This document shows, piece after piece, positions 1 through 11,830 of a stretch of DNA of 64,000 nt. A program made the position numbers and the translations under genes. The notes under the pieces were generated by a model. That model did no database searches, was not told where the DNA came from, and was given only the letters and a program-made list of their open reading frames with translations. Positions within the stretch are counted from its first letter, which is position 1; every line of letters begins with the position of its first letter. Origin of the DNA: Peromyscus leucopus (lineage: Eukaryota > Chordata > Mammalia > Rodentia > Cricetidae); the NCBI RefSeq assembly GCF_004664715.2, contig NC_051063.1:115244829-115308828 (forward strand), written 5' to 3'.

Positions 1-329
1 GGTTCTCTTCACGGACAATGGAGCACTCAACTGCCGTCTCCATATCATTCAATCTCATCTCAGGGCAGTGGAGTATATCACTGGGAACCTTCCTTCCATA
101 GAGTCCCTGCCCTCTACAGATTTCGTCTTGTTTCCTGGGTGACAGCTGATGTTTATCTATAGAACTGGAGGAAAGACCTGGGGTTGACTTCAGGGAATGC
201 CCTTCAGGGAATTCCTCGATGCTCAGAGGTATTCTTTTGTGACCCTGCCAAGCAGGCTGTGGCGAGGGCAGCTGCAAAGTGGACAGCGTGGCTGCAGTGT
301 GTCCTCAAACTCCTGCCACAAGGGTGTCA
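1..329. other. Intergenic, nothing recognised
   Basis: No coding exon, RNA gene or clear repeat is seen here. The short open frames lack family-like composition and splice signals. Confidence 0.5.
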
Positions 330-560
330 CGGCAGCAGTGCAGAGCTGGAAGGATGCACATTATGGAACATGAACGGTGGGTTTGAATCCTAACTCTGTG
401 TCTGAACAGCTATGCAGCCCTACACAAAGCATTTCACCTCTCGGAACTTCGCTTTTCTCATGTGTAAAGTAAACTTGAAAACCCTACATCCTGGGGTTGT
501 TGAAGGATTAGTGCTAGGGTATGTAAGGTGCCTGGTGCCCTGAAGTCATTGCTCTGCTAC
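330..560 (+). repeat. MIR SINE relic
   Basis: The order of motifs follows the ancient MIR SINE: 'gtgggtttgaatcc', then a 'cacctctcggaac' tract, then 'tgtaaagtaaac', then 'ggggttgttgaaggatta' and a terminal 'ggtgcctggtgcc'. It is strongly diverged, as expected for a mammal-wide repeat in a fast-evolving rodent genome. Borders are approximate. Confidence 0.6.
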
Positions 561-2271
561 AGGATGGGAAGTGGATTTCAAAGCCTGCTTCACAGATCTG
601 TCCATTCCCCTCCCATCCCAGCCTGCCAGGCACTGTCTTGGTCACTTGATTATAAAGATGATCAAAACACTTTGGCTCCTGCTACCACCACGCCAAGAGC
701 TCAGCCCAGGGACCACCTAGTTTCCTTCTCCATGGCACAGACCATGTGAATTTCTTACTGCCTCTGTGCAGAGGCCCATTCTGGATGCTCACACTCAGAC
801 GATGATGGGAACAGAAGGAGCCGGAAATCTGTCAGCGGGAATGTGAAAACGCAGTGTTGGCTGAATAGCTCTGGCAAATATTCTCAGAACATTCCTCCGC
901 TGCTCTTAGGGTGAAGAGGAAGAACGTTCACCCCAGATTGTGGGGTGGGGAAATCTGCTCTTCATTAGGAGGGTATTGTGTGCAGCGGGATCAGCCCTTC
1001 AGAGCAGGCACAGTGTTCACAGCCTGGGTGCTAACGAGCTGAGGCCAGCTCTTCCCAGCATTCAGAACCAGGTTCCACTGCTCAACTCTTAGATTTTTCT
1101 GCCCTTCTCTTTTAGCCCAAAGCATGTTTCCTATTCCAGTATTTATCTGTAAGCAGAAGAGGAACAATCCCTATGTCAGGAACACTGCTTACTGAAACTT
1201 CATTCACTAGCTATTAAGCTGAGAAACCTAGGAACCCTAATGGGCATGTCTATCCAGTCTTTTCTACAAGTGCCTGATCTCTGCTCCTTTTCTTTTGCTT
1301 CATTATTCACAGAGAGGATCTATTGCATAAGTCAAGAACATTTCACTCACCGACACTCAGGGTAAGACAATAAAAGTACCTCTAAGAATTTAAAACAGTG
1401 AGAACACTATAGTAGAAAAATGACCAAAGAAAAGATGGAAGATAGATGAAACCAAACAGGAAGTGATGAAACATCTCAAAATTAACCTCAGCAAGAGGCT
1501 CCAGGCACCTGCAGCTCAGAGGAGAAAGAGAGGAGGTGATGTTCCCAACTGAGGGTGCTAGGCTCACTGGCTGAAACCAGACTGTGGGCGACAGGGCTGT
1601 AGGCACCAAGACCCACAGAGGAGAAGTGGCACCTGCCAGGTGCAGGACACGAAAGGAGCACCCCTTTTCTTCCTTCCTCCCATCTTACACTCCCCTCCAG
1701 CACTTCCCACTGACCAGCCCGGACAGAAACCAGGGGACACAGGAAATGCAGCTGCAGCCCCCGGTATGCATGAGAAAGCAGGAGAGCAGGGGGCTATTTC
1801 TAAGGCAAGCCCATTCACATTCTGTTACTTGTCTACCCACGATCACGTTCTCAAATAGAATATACTATGTTGTCAAACACTAGGTGAAGCCAGGGGAACC
1901 CTGCAGAAGAGGGAGAGGAAGGATTGTAGGAGCAAGCCAGGTCCAGGACATCATGAAAACACAGCCCACAGAATCCCTTAAGCAGGGCTCCTAGAAGCTC
2001 ACAAAGACAGAAGTGACAAACACAGACCCTGGGTAAAGCTGAGCTAGGTCCTCTGCAAATATGTTACTGTTGTGTAGTTTGGTGTTCTTGTGGGACTCCC
2101 AACAATGGGAGTGTGTGTGTGGGGGGGTGGTTGTCTGACTCTTTTGCTTACTCTTGGGACCCTTTTCCTCCATTGGGTTGCCACATCCAGCCATGATATG
2201 AGGGTTTGTGCCTAGTCTAATTGAATTTTGTCATGCCATGTTCAGTTAATATCACTGGAAGCCTGCTCTTT
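561..2271. other. Intergenic, no gene seen
   Basis: Several 60-100 codon open frames overlap on both strands at 1380-1880, which suggests a locally stop-poor stretch rather than a gene; none resembles a known protein. A short TG/G tract lies at 2109-2128. Confidence 0.5.
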
Positions 2272-2410
2272 TTTTTTTTTTTTGAGGGTGATGGAGAAGA
2301 AGAAGGGTGAGACTGAAAATAGCAGGAGGGACTGGGATGAGTGGAGGAAGGAGAAACTGTGGTAGGGATGTAATGTATGAGAGAATAATAATTATATACA
2401 CATATAGTCT
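2272..2410 (+). repeat. L1 3' end fragment
   Basis: A purine-rich tract with 'gggactgggatgagtggagg', then 'gaaactgtggtagggatgt' and a degenerate A/T tail with AATAAT. This resembles the 3' UTR end of rodent L1 (Lx-type) elements. A T tract lies immediately upstream. Confidence 0.55.
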
Positions 2411-2814
2411 TTTTTAAAATTAAGAGACTGGGGTTTGGAAGACAGCAATATATATATCACAATTTGATACCCTTCCTAATCTAAGCTCTGCTTACGTTTG
2501 AAACTCTCACCCCCCCCCCCACACCTTTTGACAGGGAAGCTGGGAAGCTTTAAGTTAAGGAAGATCAATCTTGGAATCATATCAAAGGGTTTTAATTTGC
2601 CTTTTGAAAGCCACAATTATGAGAAGCATATTTGATGCAAAGAGCCAATAGCTAAACAGTACAAGCCTTTGGGCTACTGGAGCTTGATGGCCAATCATCT
2701 TAGGAAAATAAGCAAGGATCCCATCAGGGAACATGCTGTAGCTTGGCAACATGGACAGGGTGCCACGGGGTCAGCTCTGAGTCTGGTAAAGATGGCTGCA
2801 GTCCTGGGGAGATG

Positions 2815-3284
2815 CGTAACACGAATTGCTAAATGGTCTTATTAATTAAAAAAAACCCAGAGCCAGAATTTGGGGTAAAAACCTGAGAGATCAGAGGAAT
2901 AGGAAAAGCCACAGCCAACCTCACCTTACAGACACCTCAGTTTCCAGAGTCCTACTTCTTATATACACATGCCTATATGCCTTTCTGTTCTGTCATCTCA
3001 TTTCCTCTCTCTGCCCACCTATATCACTTCCTGTCTGTCTGTACAGACCTCCAGACCTTTATCGTTAACTGGTGTTGGAATTTAAGGTGTGTGCCACCAT
3101 GCCTGACTCTGTTCCCAGTGTGGCCTTGAACTCACAGAGATCCAGATGGTTCTCTGCCTCCTGAATGCTAGGATTAAAAGCGTGTGCTACCATTGCCTGA
3201 CTTCTTTGTTTAATATAGTGGCTGGCTTTTCCCTCTGATCCTCAGATAAGCTTTATGGGGGTACACAGATAAAATATCACCACA
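2815..3284 (-). mobile_element. Solo ERV-type LTR, family A copy 1 (B1-containing)
   Basis: A 470-bp element flanked by a perfect 6-bp direct repeat GAGATG (2809-2814 and 3285-3290). Read on the - strand it starts TGTGGTGATAT, contains B1-like blocks ('gcacacgcttttaatcctagcattcaggagg' type), a TATATAAG motif and a T-rich end before 'ataagaccattt'. It aligns end to end with the copy at 38715-39183. The terminal CA appears mutated to CG. The duplication length and TG start fit an ERVK-like solo LTR. No internal ERV genes are present. Confidence 0.75.
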
Positions 3285-3379
3285 GAGATGTGAACACTTT
3301 TCCAGTGGGCCTATCTGGCAACACTACTCTGAAGTTCTTCCACATGTATCAGTGGCCATGCAACCACCAGAAGCCCCTG

Positions 3380-3590
3380 CCTCTGGCAAGTCTTCTGTGA
3401 CCCCCAGGTCAGGTTATCTGCAGTCTCCCTTCATCATTCCAACAGAATTCTGTGCTGTATTTGTCATGGACTTCATGTTCTTACTTGTCTGCCCCAGCTC
3501 CATGAGGGTAAGGCCTCATGCGTACTCTCTCTGTGGACACATCATAGGAAACATGGAAGATGCTACCATGGGAATTTGAGGAACGAGAGA
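3380..3590 (+). repeat. L2 LINE relic
   Basis: Contains the L2 3'-end signature 'gccccagctccatgagggtaaggc' in diverged form, preceded by pyrimidine-rich L2-like sequence. Borders are approximate. Confidence 0.45.
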
Positions 3591-4334
3591 GGGGAAGGGT
3601 CAGAGAGGAAACCAGGATATTCTTAACTGCAGAGTGCAGTGGAAAGAATGTGCAGTCAGGAATCTACTGGACTTAGAACTGTACTCAGTGTCCTTCTCAC
3701 ATGATATGTAACCCAGACAATCGCCTGAAACCCAAGCTTCCGGTTTCTGCTTGATTAACCTGGAATCAATTCACTTCCTGGAAGGTTATTGTGCTTCTGA
3801 AAGAAATAGCATTGCTTAGCAATTAACATTTCCTTTCTCCTGTTGAGAGGAAACCACCCTAAAATGTAGGAGATAATCATCAGCATTAAGTATTATGATC
3901 AATATACCATGATTTCGAAGTAAGGTGATAGTATGAATGAAAATTCAGTATATGAGTAGAAGTCATTTTAGGTAGTTTAAGATAGAAGGAACTAAACACA
4001 AATAAACAGAAGAAAAAAGCTGTTAAAAAGTCTGGAAGAGTGAATGTTAAAGGCCATCACCATCACTGAGTCCAAGGGATTCATTTCCCTGAAACTGTCA
4101 GACCCTGTCAGGAAACTGCTGCGGCCATTGCATTTCCAAATACTACCTCAAAAATTTAAGCCTCAATATTATCGAGTGTTCTTTCTGTCTCTAAAGTCTT
4201 CATCTATAATAGATGATGTAGCAATAGTAACTACACTATAGAATGCTACCCACAAAGTCAGCACTTGCTAGAACCTACATCTCATCGCTGCTATGGTCAA
4301 ACAACTTCCAAAGATATTATCATATTAGTCTTCA

Positions 4335-4470
4335 TCTAAAGCTATTGCCTTATGTGGTAGCTATTGCTAGCATCCCCGTTTTACAAATGAGGAAACCAAG
4401 TCTCAGAAAAGTTGTGTAACTTCTTAAACACTAGTGAAGTCAGTAGAGTTGGTGAGGTTCTTTTGATTAA
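4335..4470 (-). repeat. MIR SINE relic
   Basis: The + strand reads 'ccccgttttacaaatgagg', then 'aaaccaagtctcagaaaag' and 'ttgtgtaacttctta', the reverse complement of the MIR core. Confidence 0.6.
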
Positions 4471-4557
4471 TAAGAGGAACTGTCTGCTCTGTCCCTAAAT
4501 GACCAGAATTATTTTGTTCATTATATCAACAGAAATACTAATCTCTTAAAATTGTGT

Positions 4558-4740
4558 GTAGCTGGGTGGTAGTGGTTCACACTTTAATTCCAGAACTCAG
4601 TAGGCAGAGGCAGGCGGATTTCTTGAGTTCAAAGCCAGTCTGGTCTACAGAGCTAGTTCCAGGACAGTCAAAGCTACGCAGAGAAACCCTATCTTAAAAA
4701 ACCAAAAATAAATATATAAATAAAATTAAAAAAAATTTTA
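4558..4740 (+). repeat. B1 SINE
   Basis: The full-length B1 pattern is visible: 'agctgggtggtagtggttca', 'tttaattccagaactcagt', 'ggcagaggcaggcggatttc', 'gttcaaagccagtctggtc', 'agagaaaccctatct', then an A-rich tail. The GC-rich CpG sites have decayed, so this is not a young copy. Confidence 0.9.
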
Positions 4741-5447
4741 AAAATGTGGGACTTTATGTTTTAATGAAGGCTTTCTCACTGGAGCTTCTCAAGAGAATAA
4801 TGTAGTGTATTCTTGCAGCCTTTGAGAGTATCCAACTGCACCGCAGAAGAGAAAGGAAATTAGATGTATGAAATTCATAAGCTTAGATTGGAAGCTATAA
4901 CATGCATATTAATGTATATACAAGACACAGACGGACTAAAAGATAGACAGCATTCATGAAGTAGTTGTACACTAGATTTAAATGATATATAAAATTCCTG
5001 AGATATGAGACACTGAATCGTTTAGAGGCATTAACTGTCTAAACCACAAATAGGCATTATTCATGAAGCCTGATTCAACCATAAATCAACGACATCCTTG
5101 CAGACTCCATGTCCTCTGCACAGTAAATGTAAATGAAGCCCCTGGCTGCCCTGTGGGATAACTGACAAGCTGTAGCCGTTTCCTTAGCTATTGTTCAGAT
5201 GTACTTCTCTCCAGGCTTACCAACAGAGAAAGCACATGTTCTTGGCCACCCTCTTTCCCTTTATGTGGTCCCTCTGTTTCAGTTTTAACTCTGGTCCCAT
5301 AACTAAACCATCAGCGAGGAAGGCCAGCACAGCAGATGTTGTGTTGGCACTACTGTAGAATGCCTGTTCCTCTTTTACCACACCTTGGCTTAGAGTGCTA
5401 GTAGACCCCTTATCTTTCCTCCTTTCATCTCACTAAACTTTTCAAAG

Positions 5448-5545
5448 TCCTTTTTTTTTTTAAATGGTACTGGTCCAACCCAAACTTTGTGCACACCAAG
5501 CAAGTACTCTAAAACTGAGTCTCACTGTACTTGCAGCCTCTCAGT
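5448..5545 (-). repeat. B4/ID-type SINE head
   Basis: A T-run followed by 'ggtactggtccaacccaaac', 'caccaagcaagtactctaaa' and 'actgagtctca': the reverse complement of the tRNA-derived ID/B4 head. Confidence 0.6.
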
Positions 5546-5574
5546 ATACTTTAAATTGATTTAACAATCCGTTT

Positions 5575-5715
5575 GAGTCAGGCACTGTGGTGGCCATCTG
5601 TAATTCCCACACTGAGAGAGAGGTAGAGGCAGGATGATCAGGCGCTCCAGGCCATCCTTGGCTAAGTAGCCAGGATTTGAGGCCAGCCTAGATTACATAA
5701 AATAGTAATAATAAT
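5575..5715 (+). repeat. B4/B1-type SINE
   Basis: Reads 'tcaggcactgtggtggccat', 'ggtagaggcaggatgatcag', 'tttgaggccagcctagatta': the diverged B1-like half of a B4 SINE with an A/T tail. Confidence 0.65.
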
Positions 5716-5859
5716 CTACATGACTTGAACATTTTAATTTGGATAGTGAAGTTTTGTTGTTATTGTTTTATGGATTTTGGTAGGAATTACTAATTGTTTG
5801 CTAGTGGCTTTGGTGGCTCCCTTTGTATCAAAGTAATTTCACACTTGACAAAAAAAAAC

Positions 5860-5995
5860 AGGTAGTTATCTTGAGCTGATCTTTACAGAGAAGGAAATTT
5901 AAAGATGTAAAGGGCACCCGCCTTGCCCCAAGTCGCACAACTCTTAAGTGAAATAACTGAGATTCACACAGTTTCTCCGACTCAAAGCCTTGTTG
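5860..5995 (-). repeat. MIR SINE relic
   Basis: 'ctttacagagaaggaaattt', 'gccttgccccaagtcgcaca' and 'ttctccgactcaaagcc' together match the reverse complement of MIR. The open frame at 5923-6276 starts inside it. Confidence 0.55.
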
Positions 5996-7315
5996 TTTTT
6001 TCCCTCAACAAGATCGTTATGGAAAAATATATCAGTGAGTATTACACAAAGCTAAGTTTATTGTGGGGCTCTGAAGACAGCTTACAAAGAAGGATCCAAG
6101 GACGCTCTGAACAGCCTTTCCTCAGACAAAGACTTTGTTTTGATGGGACCACGGCCACTTGGCATGCCCATGTTGGGCACATCACCAGTCAGATGGCAGC
6201 CACCCTCATCTGTTCCTCGTCAGTTCTGCAAACACTTGTTCCTATGGACAAGGCTCCCCACTGGCAGATAAACTGAAGCTCAGGCAGTGAGGAGTTAAGT
6301 TTAGAAAGGGGGACACCTGGGCTGAAAAAGCCTCGATTGTCTTTACACCTTCCCAGTGCAGGACTCCCTGCCAGACACCAGCCTCAGAGTCCAGCCCGAG
6401 TGTTTGCTCTGGCTCTTTCAGCTGCTCACTTTTGGATCAACTCTAGATTGGTTTTAGTCTGCAGATTGTTTTCTCCAAATTAATGATTAACTCACCTAAG
6501 CACTTTCTAGTCTCTCTCCCATTCTCTTCCATCCTAGCTTTGAAACCACAAGCAAATAAAAACTTCTATCTGGAAAGCTTCTTAGGCTGTAGGCACAAGG
6601 TCATTGGAGCGAAGGCAGGTTCTCCAGGAAGGGGAAAACTGCAAGTCTCATTACATGTGTGTCCCTTTAGCTGGTCTCTGAAGAGGCAATGGGTAAGACT
6701 CAAGGGAGTCTTCCAAATAACTTTCTGCAGGTTTTGACTGGTTTTGCCCTTGTTTCCATTTCTTCCATCCAGACTACGTTCTTTGACTTTACACCACGTC
6801 ACCAGGCGAGAACAACATCACAATGACCACAACTTATGTTTATGAATTTCTGATCAGATTAACATGGAAACTAAGCACAAAACAAACCCTGTATTTGTCT
6901 TTCCTAATATTGTATTGTTGTTGTTGTTTTCTGTATGGGTGCTTGTGTGTGGACAGATACTAATAGAGCCAACAAATCCAAATTCTCGATGCGGGAACAG
7001 CACAGTACTCAAACACATGTATAATGGAATGGCGAATAATTTGTACTTGGCTTCTCCTTATTACCCTGTATTGTTCAAATTATTCTGATCACCTTTCAAT
7101 TATAAACTACCATCTTTATATTTTGAAGAGAAATAGAGATGTTTGACAAGTTCTTTATTCTTAGCAAGGATCCTTTTCTATCATAATCTTAGTTGAGCTT
7201 CCTCACATCTCCTGGAAGTTGGTTTTATATTTTTTATTCTTTCTATTAATTGCTCAGTGAGACTTTTGTGTACAGCTTAGATTGACTGTTAATGAATGAC
7301 AATATGGAGATGTGG

Positions 7316-7317
<2 letters not shown>
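5996..7317. other. Intergenic, no gene seen
   Basis: Open frames at 5923-6276 (+), 6483-6737 (+) and 6566-6802 (-) have no recognisable domain, overlap one another on opposite strands and lack flanking splice signals that I can see. Confidence 0.45.

Positions 7318-7353
<36 letters not shown>
7318..7353. repeat. (TG)n microsatellite
   Basis: About 18 uninterrupted TG units, forming the tail of the adjoining minus-strand SINE. Confidence 0.95.
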
Positions 7354-7354
<1 letters not shown>

Positions 7355-7665
7355 GGGGTATACTTGTTAGTATGGATTTGTGCATGTGTGCATGCAGGTA
7401 GAGGTCCAATGTGGACAGTGAGATTTCTTTCCTCAATTTCTCTTCACTTTTATTCTTAGAGACAGGCTCTCTCAGTGAACTTGAAGCTCATTGGTTCCCT
7501 TGGCTGGCCAATGAGCTTCAGGGATCTGTCTGTCTCTACTCTTCCAGCACTGGGGTCATAAGATGAACCACCATTACTGCCTTTTCATGTGGATGCTGGG
7601 TCATCATGCGAAGCAGCAGGCACTTTTCCAACTGAGCTATCTCCATAGCTTCTGGACAGTTTCCT
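7354..7665 (-). repeat. Composite rodent SINE with CA tail
   Basis: The + strand carries 'gagacaggctctctcagtga', 'ggctggccaatgagcttcag', 'ctcttccagcactggggtca' and 'ccaactgagctatctccat': the reverse complement of a SINE with a tRNA-like head ('atggctcagt') and a B1-like middle. The same family is present at 11195-11515 in the opposite orientation and at 28845-29115. Confidence 0.7.
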
Positions 7666-9334
7666 CCCTCATTTATTTATTGTGTGTATATGCATTTTTT
7701 TTTTTTATCAAAGCACTGTGACAAGGCTGCTTTCAACAGTGTGCTTCAGTTTCAGTCAGTAATTACTGTTTACATGATGGTGCTATAGAAGGAACAAGAA
7801 TGAAAGCATTTTCCTCTAGGAACTCCTGATCTGCAGTAGCGTTCTCACCATCGGGTGCTCATTAGTCTCACTGAAGATGGGTCTTTAAACTACTGCTGCC
7901 TGGGCCAAATTTCAGATGTTCTTTAACACTCTCCAGACCATTCACTGAGAGGCTAGGAAAATACCAGCTGATCTTCCAAGGATATGGCCCATCTACAAAG
8001 CATGCTCAGTTATAACAGCTCATTGCCTGGCTTCCAGGAGTCACTTCGTGGCATTTCACGGCTCTTTGTCACATGCATCCCCTTGCATGGATATCATCAG
8101 AGTTTAAGACCATAAACAGCTTTCAGAATATATCCTTGAGATGATCTGGATGTAATCTATCTTATGGTTGCATATGTGGTTGGAATGGTAGTATGGCAAT
8201 TAGAATTCTAGAAGCGGTACTCTAAAGAGCTGAGTTTAGCCCTGCCTCAGGCTGTAAGAAACCATGGTTTGTGACAAGCTGCTTCTCATTTCTTATTTGT
8301 TTTTACCTCTGTAAAATAAGAGTCTAATTAAATACCTTAAAGTCCCTCCAGATTCTAATCCTTTAATTCAACAGAGAAAACAACTGTAAATGACTTTTAA
8401 AAAAAGAAGAAAAGAAAAAAAGTGGGTAGTTTGTGATAGATGATGGATTAAAAGCATTTCAGAATGCGGTGACCTACAAGAGTCATGGCTACGTAACAGG
8501 CCCTGAGACCTTAGCATAACCGACGCCATGTTAGAGGCACCATTCTGACCTTAAAACCCAGCAGGTAGGCCCCAACAACTGCGGAAACAGGAATTTAGAC
8601 CTAATCCATGGTTCCAGGATCCAGGAACGTCTCTAAATGTACTCACCTTGCTGTTTGGCATCCTACAGCATCTCACTAACTGTTCTTGCTAACTGAAGTG
8701 TGGCAACCAGGATGTGGGTTTTCTGCACAAAAGGCAAGGGACAGTGAAGCTCGGGGCTGCATGATTTGGCCAAGTTCACTGTGCAGTCATTGGCTGGTAA
8801 TACAGACTATCTATTCAGCTTTAAGAGTGTCCACATGCGTTTGTCTGGTGAAAATACAATGGTTACACTGGCTATTTTTTTCTGACTGTGGGATGGCTGG
8901 AGCTTGTCTCATCTGGGCTCATGGGGTAGCTGCAGGCAGGACTTAGCTGAACTTAGGGCATCCAAGATGGTTTTCCTCAAGTGGCAGGTGTTGAGTAGAG
9001 AGCCTCAGTCCTGTTGCCTGTGACCTGCCAGGAGGACAAACTGTACTTACGAATGATGTCATGTCTCAGCACCTTTAGAGAATGGGTATAAAAGCTGATG
9101 AAAAGGTCTAGGCTCCCAAGCTTGTGCTATGTCACTTTGGCTGTATTCTATTAGTCAAAAGGAGTCACAGAAGCATCTCAACTTCAAAAAGTAAGGCAAT
9201 TTACTCTATGTCTTGATGACATCAGCAATGACACTTTGCAAGTAGTCATGGGCACCGGGAAGCATGATTCATGGCTGGTCATTATTACTGTGCTCCTCCA
9301 TATTATTTTTGTCTGGAGAGGCTATTAATCTATC
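7666..9334. other. Intergenic, no gene seen
   Basis: An A-rich tract lies at 8398-8421 and a weak MIR-like stretch near 8260-8350. No coding exon was recognised. Confidence 0.45.
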
Positions 9335-9480
9335 AGTAACGAGTACAGTCTCTGGATTCTATTGGCTTCAAATGCTACCACTGACATTTACCAGCCCTAT
9401 GGCATTTGGGCAAAGAACTGAAATCATTCTGTGACTATTTTCCAACAGGTAATTTAAGGAGGATAATAATGTGGATGCAA
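9335..9480 (+). repeat. MIR SINE relic
   Basis: 'gtctctggattctattggct', 'tgctaccactgacatttacc' and 'gcatttgggcaaagaactga' correspond in order to the MIR head and core. Confidence 0.5.
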
Positions 9481-9747
9481 TAATTAAATGTGGTCATGTC
9501 TGCCAAGGTCTAACAACTTTAAATGTGTCCTAAAACTCTCTGCTCTCACCACCCAACTGGCTTTCCTGAAGGAGGTGAAAAACCTGCTTCATTTCTCAAC
9601 TAAAGGCATCAATCTATCTCTCCCTCCTTCCCAACATCAACGGCAGCTAACTAACTATCATCTCTTGAAGGTTTTGATATGGAGATTCTTACACATCAAT
9701 GTTGTAAACATTAGACATCAAAATTCTACTGTTTTGGCTATTATTAA

Positions 9748-9774
9748 ACACACACACACACACACACACACACA
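9748..9774. repeat. (CA)n microsatellite
   Basis: An uninterrupted run of about 13 AC units. Confidence 0.95.
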
Positions 9775-10214
9775 ATCTATCAACAATAGGCTCAGTTTCG
9801 GACACTGATCTCAAGATGAAGAATGTGCCCCACAGCTTCAGTGGGAGTAGTGGGTGTCTGGCATAAGTGGGCTCCTAGTGTTGGATGGCAGGACTTGGTG
9901 GGACTGAGTGTGGTTCTAGTTGAGCACATCCTTCTGTCCCACGGGAACAGCCTCATTGGCACACACGAAACCACCACTTACAGGTCTTAGCTTCCATAGG
10001 GACTTAACTGATTGAGGGTAGAAGGGAACCTCAGATTATTAGTGTGGTCCAATACACTGCTAAATGCTAGACGTAGATCCCCCTCCATCAAGTCATCCTT
10101 ATAACTTGTTATCTGGAATACGTAGCCTAAGGTTTCTCTAAAGTCATTAAACTGTGTCCTGTTGTCTGATACAGGGTATTGGAGGTAGGTCAGCATCATG
10201 ACAAGGGTAAGTGG

Positions 10215-10395
10215 GCAAGCTTAAGGAGCCTCAGTTGTGTTCTCTACAAAATGAGGCAGTACTATTCGCCTTGCAAGAGTGGAGCAAAGTTCAGAAGTAA
10301 GTATATAAAGTACTCGGTGCAGAATGTGGATGTTAGGAGGATTAAATTATAATAGGGGTGAAGTGCCCAAGAGTGGCTGGCATGTGATAGGTTTA
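10215..10395 (+). repeat. MIR SINE relic
   Basis: 'gcctcagttgtgttctctac', 'aaaatgaggcagtactattc', 'gtatataaagtactcggtgc' and 'agtggctggcatgtgatagg' match the 3' half of MIR in sense orientation. Confidence 0.6.
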
Positions 10396-10959
10396 CAAAA
10401 ATCATTTCTTACATTTAATCTTCATTGTCTCCTTGACTGGACTCAGAATCACCATCAAAACACACTACTGTGTGCATCTATGAGGGCATTTCCAGAAAGG
10501 TTGAACTGAGGCAGGAAAGTCTATCCAGAATGTGAGGAGCACTGTCCCACAGACTGGGGTCTGAATCTGAATACCAAGGAGAAAGTGAAAGGAGCATCAG
10601 CATTCATCTCTCTCTGACTCCTGACTGCTGAAGCGTATGACCAGCCACCCTACATTCCTGCCACCTTGGCTTAACCACTGGGATGAACTGTACCCTCAAA
10701 TCAAGAGACAAAAAAAAGCCCTTCTTGTTTTAGACAGAAGCTTTGTCACAACAACAATAAGAGGAAATCCTTTCCAGCACCAAGAGGAATTTAAGCTTGA
10801 GGCTTTTCATTCATTTTTACACAAACTAAATGTATTTGGCTTCACGGGTAGGATAAGGAAGCATTATATCATCAAACATTTATGATTATGAAAGCTTTAA
10901 GTATAATAATCAAATGGAATCATTTTTATGACCATTTGAGCAGTAATTATATTTTTATT

Positions 10960-11145
10960 TCACTGTGTGTGGGGGGGGCACACGAGTGCCCGTGCACTAT
11001 GGGGCTCCGATGGAGGTCAGAGAACAACTTGCCAGAATCAGTTCTTTCCCTCCACTATGTGAGTTTCAGGGCTTGAGCTCAGGCAATCAGGCTTGGTGGT
11101 AAGTAGTGCCATTATCCACTGACCCATCCTATCAGCTCTGGACAG
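10960..11145 (-). repeat. B2/B3-type SINE
   Basis: The + strand shows 'gatggaggtcagagaacaac', 'ttgagctcaggcaatcaggc' and 'ccactgacccatcctatcag': the reverse complement of a B3-like SINE. A short G-rich tract precedes it. Confidence 0.65.
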
Positions 11146-11194
11146 CAATTATGTTTTATAGCATATCCACTTTCCACATAAAGATAATTTCCAA

Positions 11195-11463
11195 AAGCTG
11201 GGAACATGGCTCAGTGGGTAAAAAATGTTTGCTGTACATCTCTAAGCACCTGAGTTTAAATCCCTGGCACCCACGGAAGAGTGAGTGTGTTGGTGTGTGC
11301 CTGTCACTCCAGCTCCAGCAAGAGGAATGGAGCCAATCAAATCCCAGAGGCTTACTATGACAAGTCTGACCAAAATGAAGTTGAGTGAGAGACTGTCTCA
11401 AAATAATAAGTTAATTAATGAAGTGGAGAACAACAGAGGTGGACAGCAGTCATTGACATCTGG

Positions 11464-11509
<46 letters not shown>

Positions 11510-11515
11510 CACACA
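11195..11515 (+). repeat. Composite rodent SINE with long CA tail
   Basis: The head reads 'gctgggaacatggctcagtg', followed by 'cacctgagtttaaatccctg', a B1-like centre and 'gagagactgtctcaaaataa'. The tail at 11467-11515 is an AC array with a single G interruption. Same family as 7354-7665. Confidence 0.75.
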
Positions 11516-11654
11516 TCTTCTGGTAACTTAAAGACTTGGACTGACTCTAAATCAAGTTAATGGATGTTTATCTGATATCTAGATGGTTTACAAGTAGGTA
11601 GACTGCTGAAAGAATATTACTAAGTATAATTTAAAGTTTACACATGCATACCTT

Positions 11655-11830
11655 TTTCTCAGTTCTAGCGACTGAATTAAGGCTAAGCAGGTACTCTACC
11701 CCCAAGATACATTCCCAGGCTCTTGCAACAGGGTTGCACTATACAGCCCAGATTATCCTGGAACCATGATCTTCCTGGCTTAGCCTCCCAAGTGCTGAGG
11801 TTACAGGCATGAACCGGTATACCTAGGTGT
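11655..11830 (-). repeat. B4 SINE
   Basis: The + strand carries 'ctaagcaggtactctacccc' (ID-like head, reversed), then 'aacagggttgcactatacag' and 'caagtgctgaggttacaggc' (B1-like half, reversed). Confidence 0.7.

Noticed and set aside
9955..10199. 70-codon minus frame at 9987-10199 considered as an exon
   Set aside because: No convincing acceptor/donor pair; looks like diverged old repeat sequence.
11195..11300. tRNA-like sequence considered as a tRNA gene
   Set aside because: It is the head of a SINE; the cloverleaf is degenerate and it continues into a B1-like body and a CA tail.
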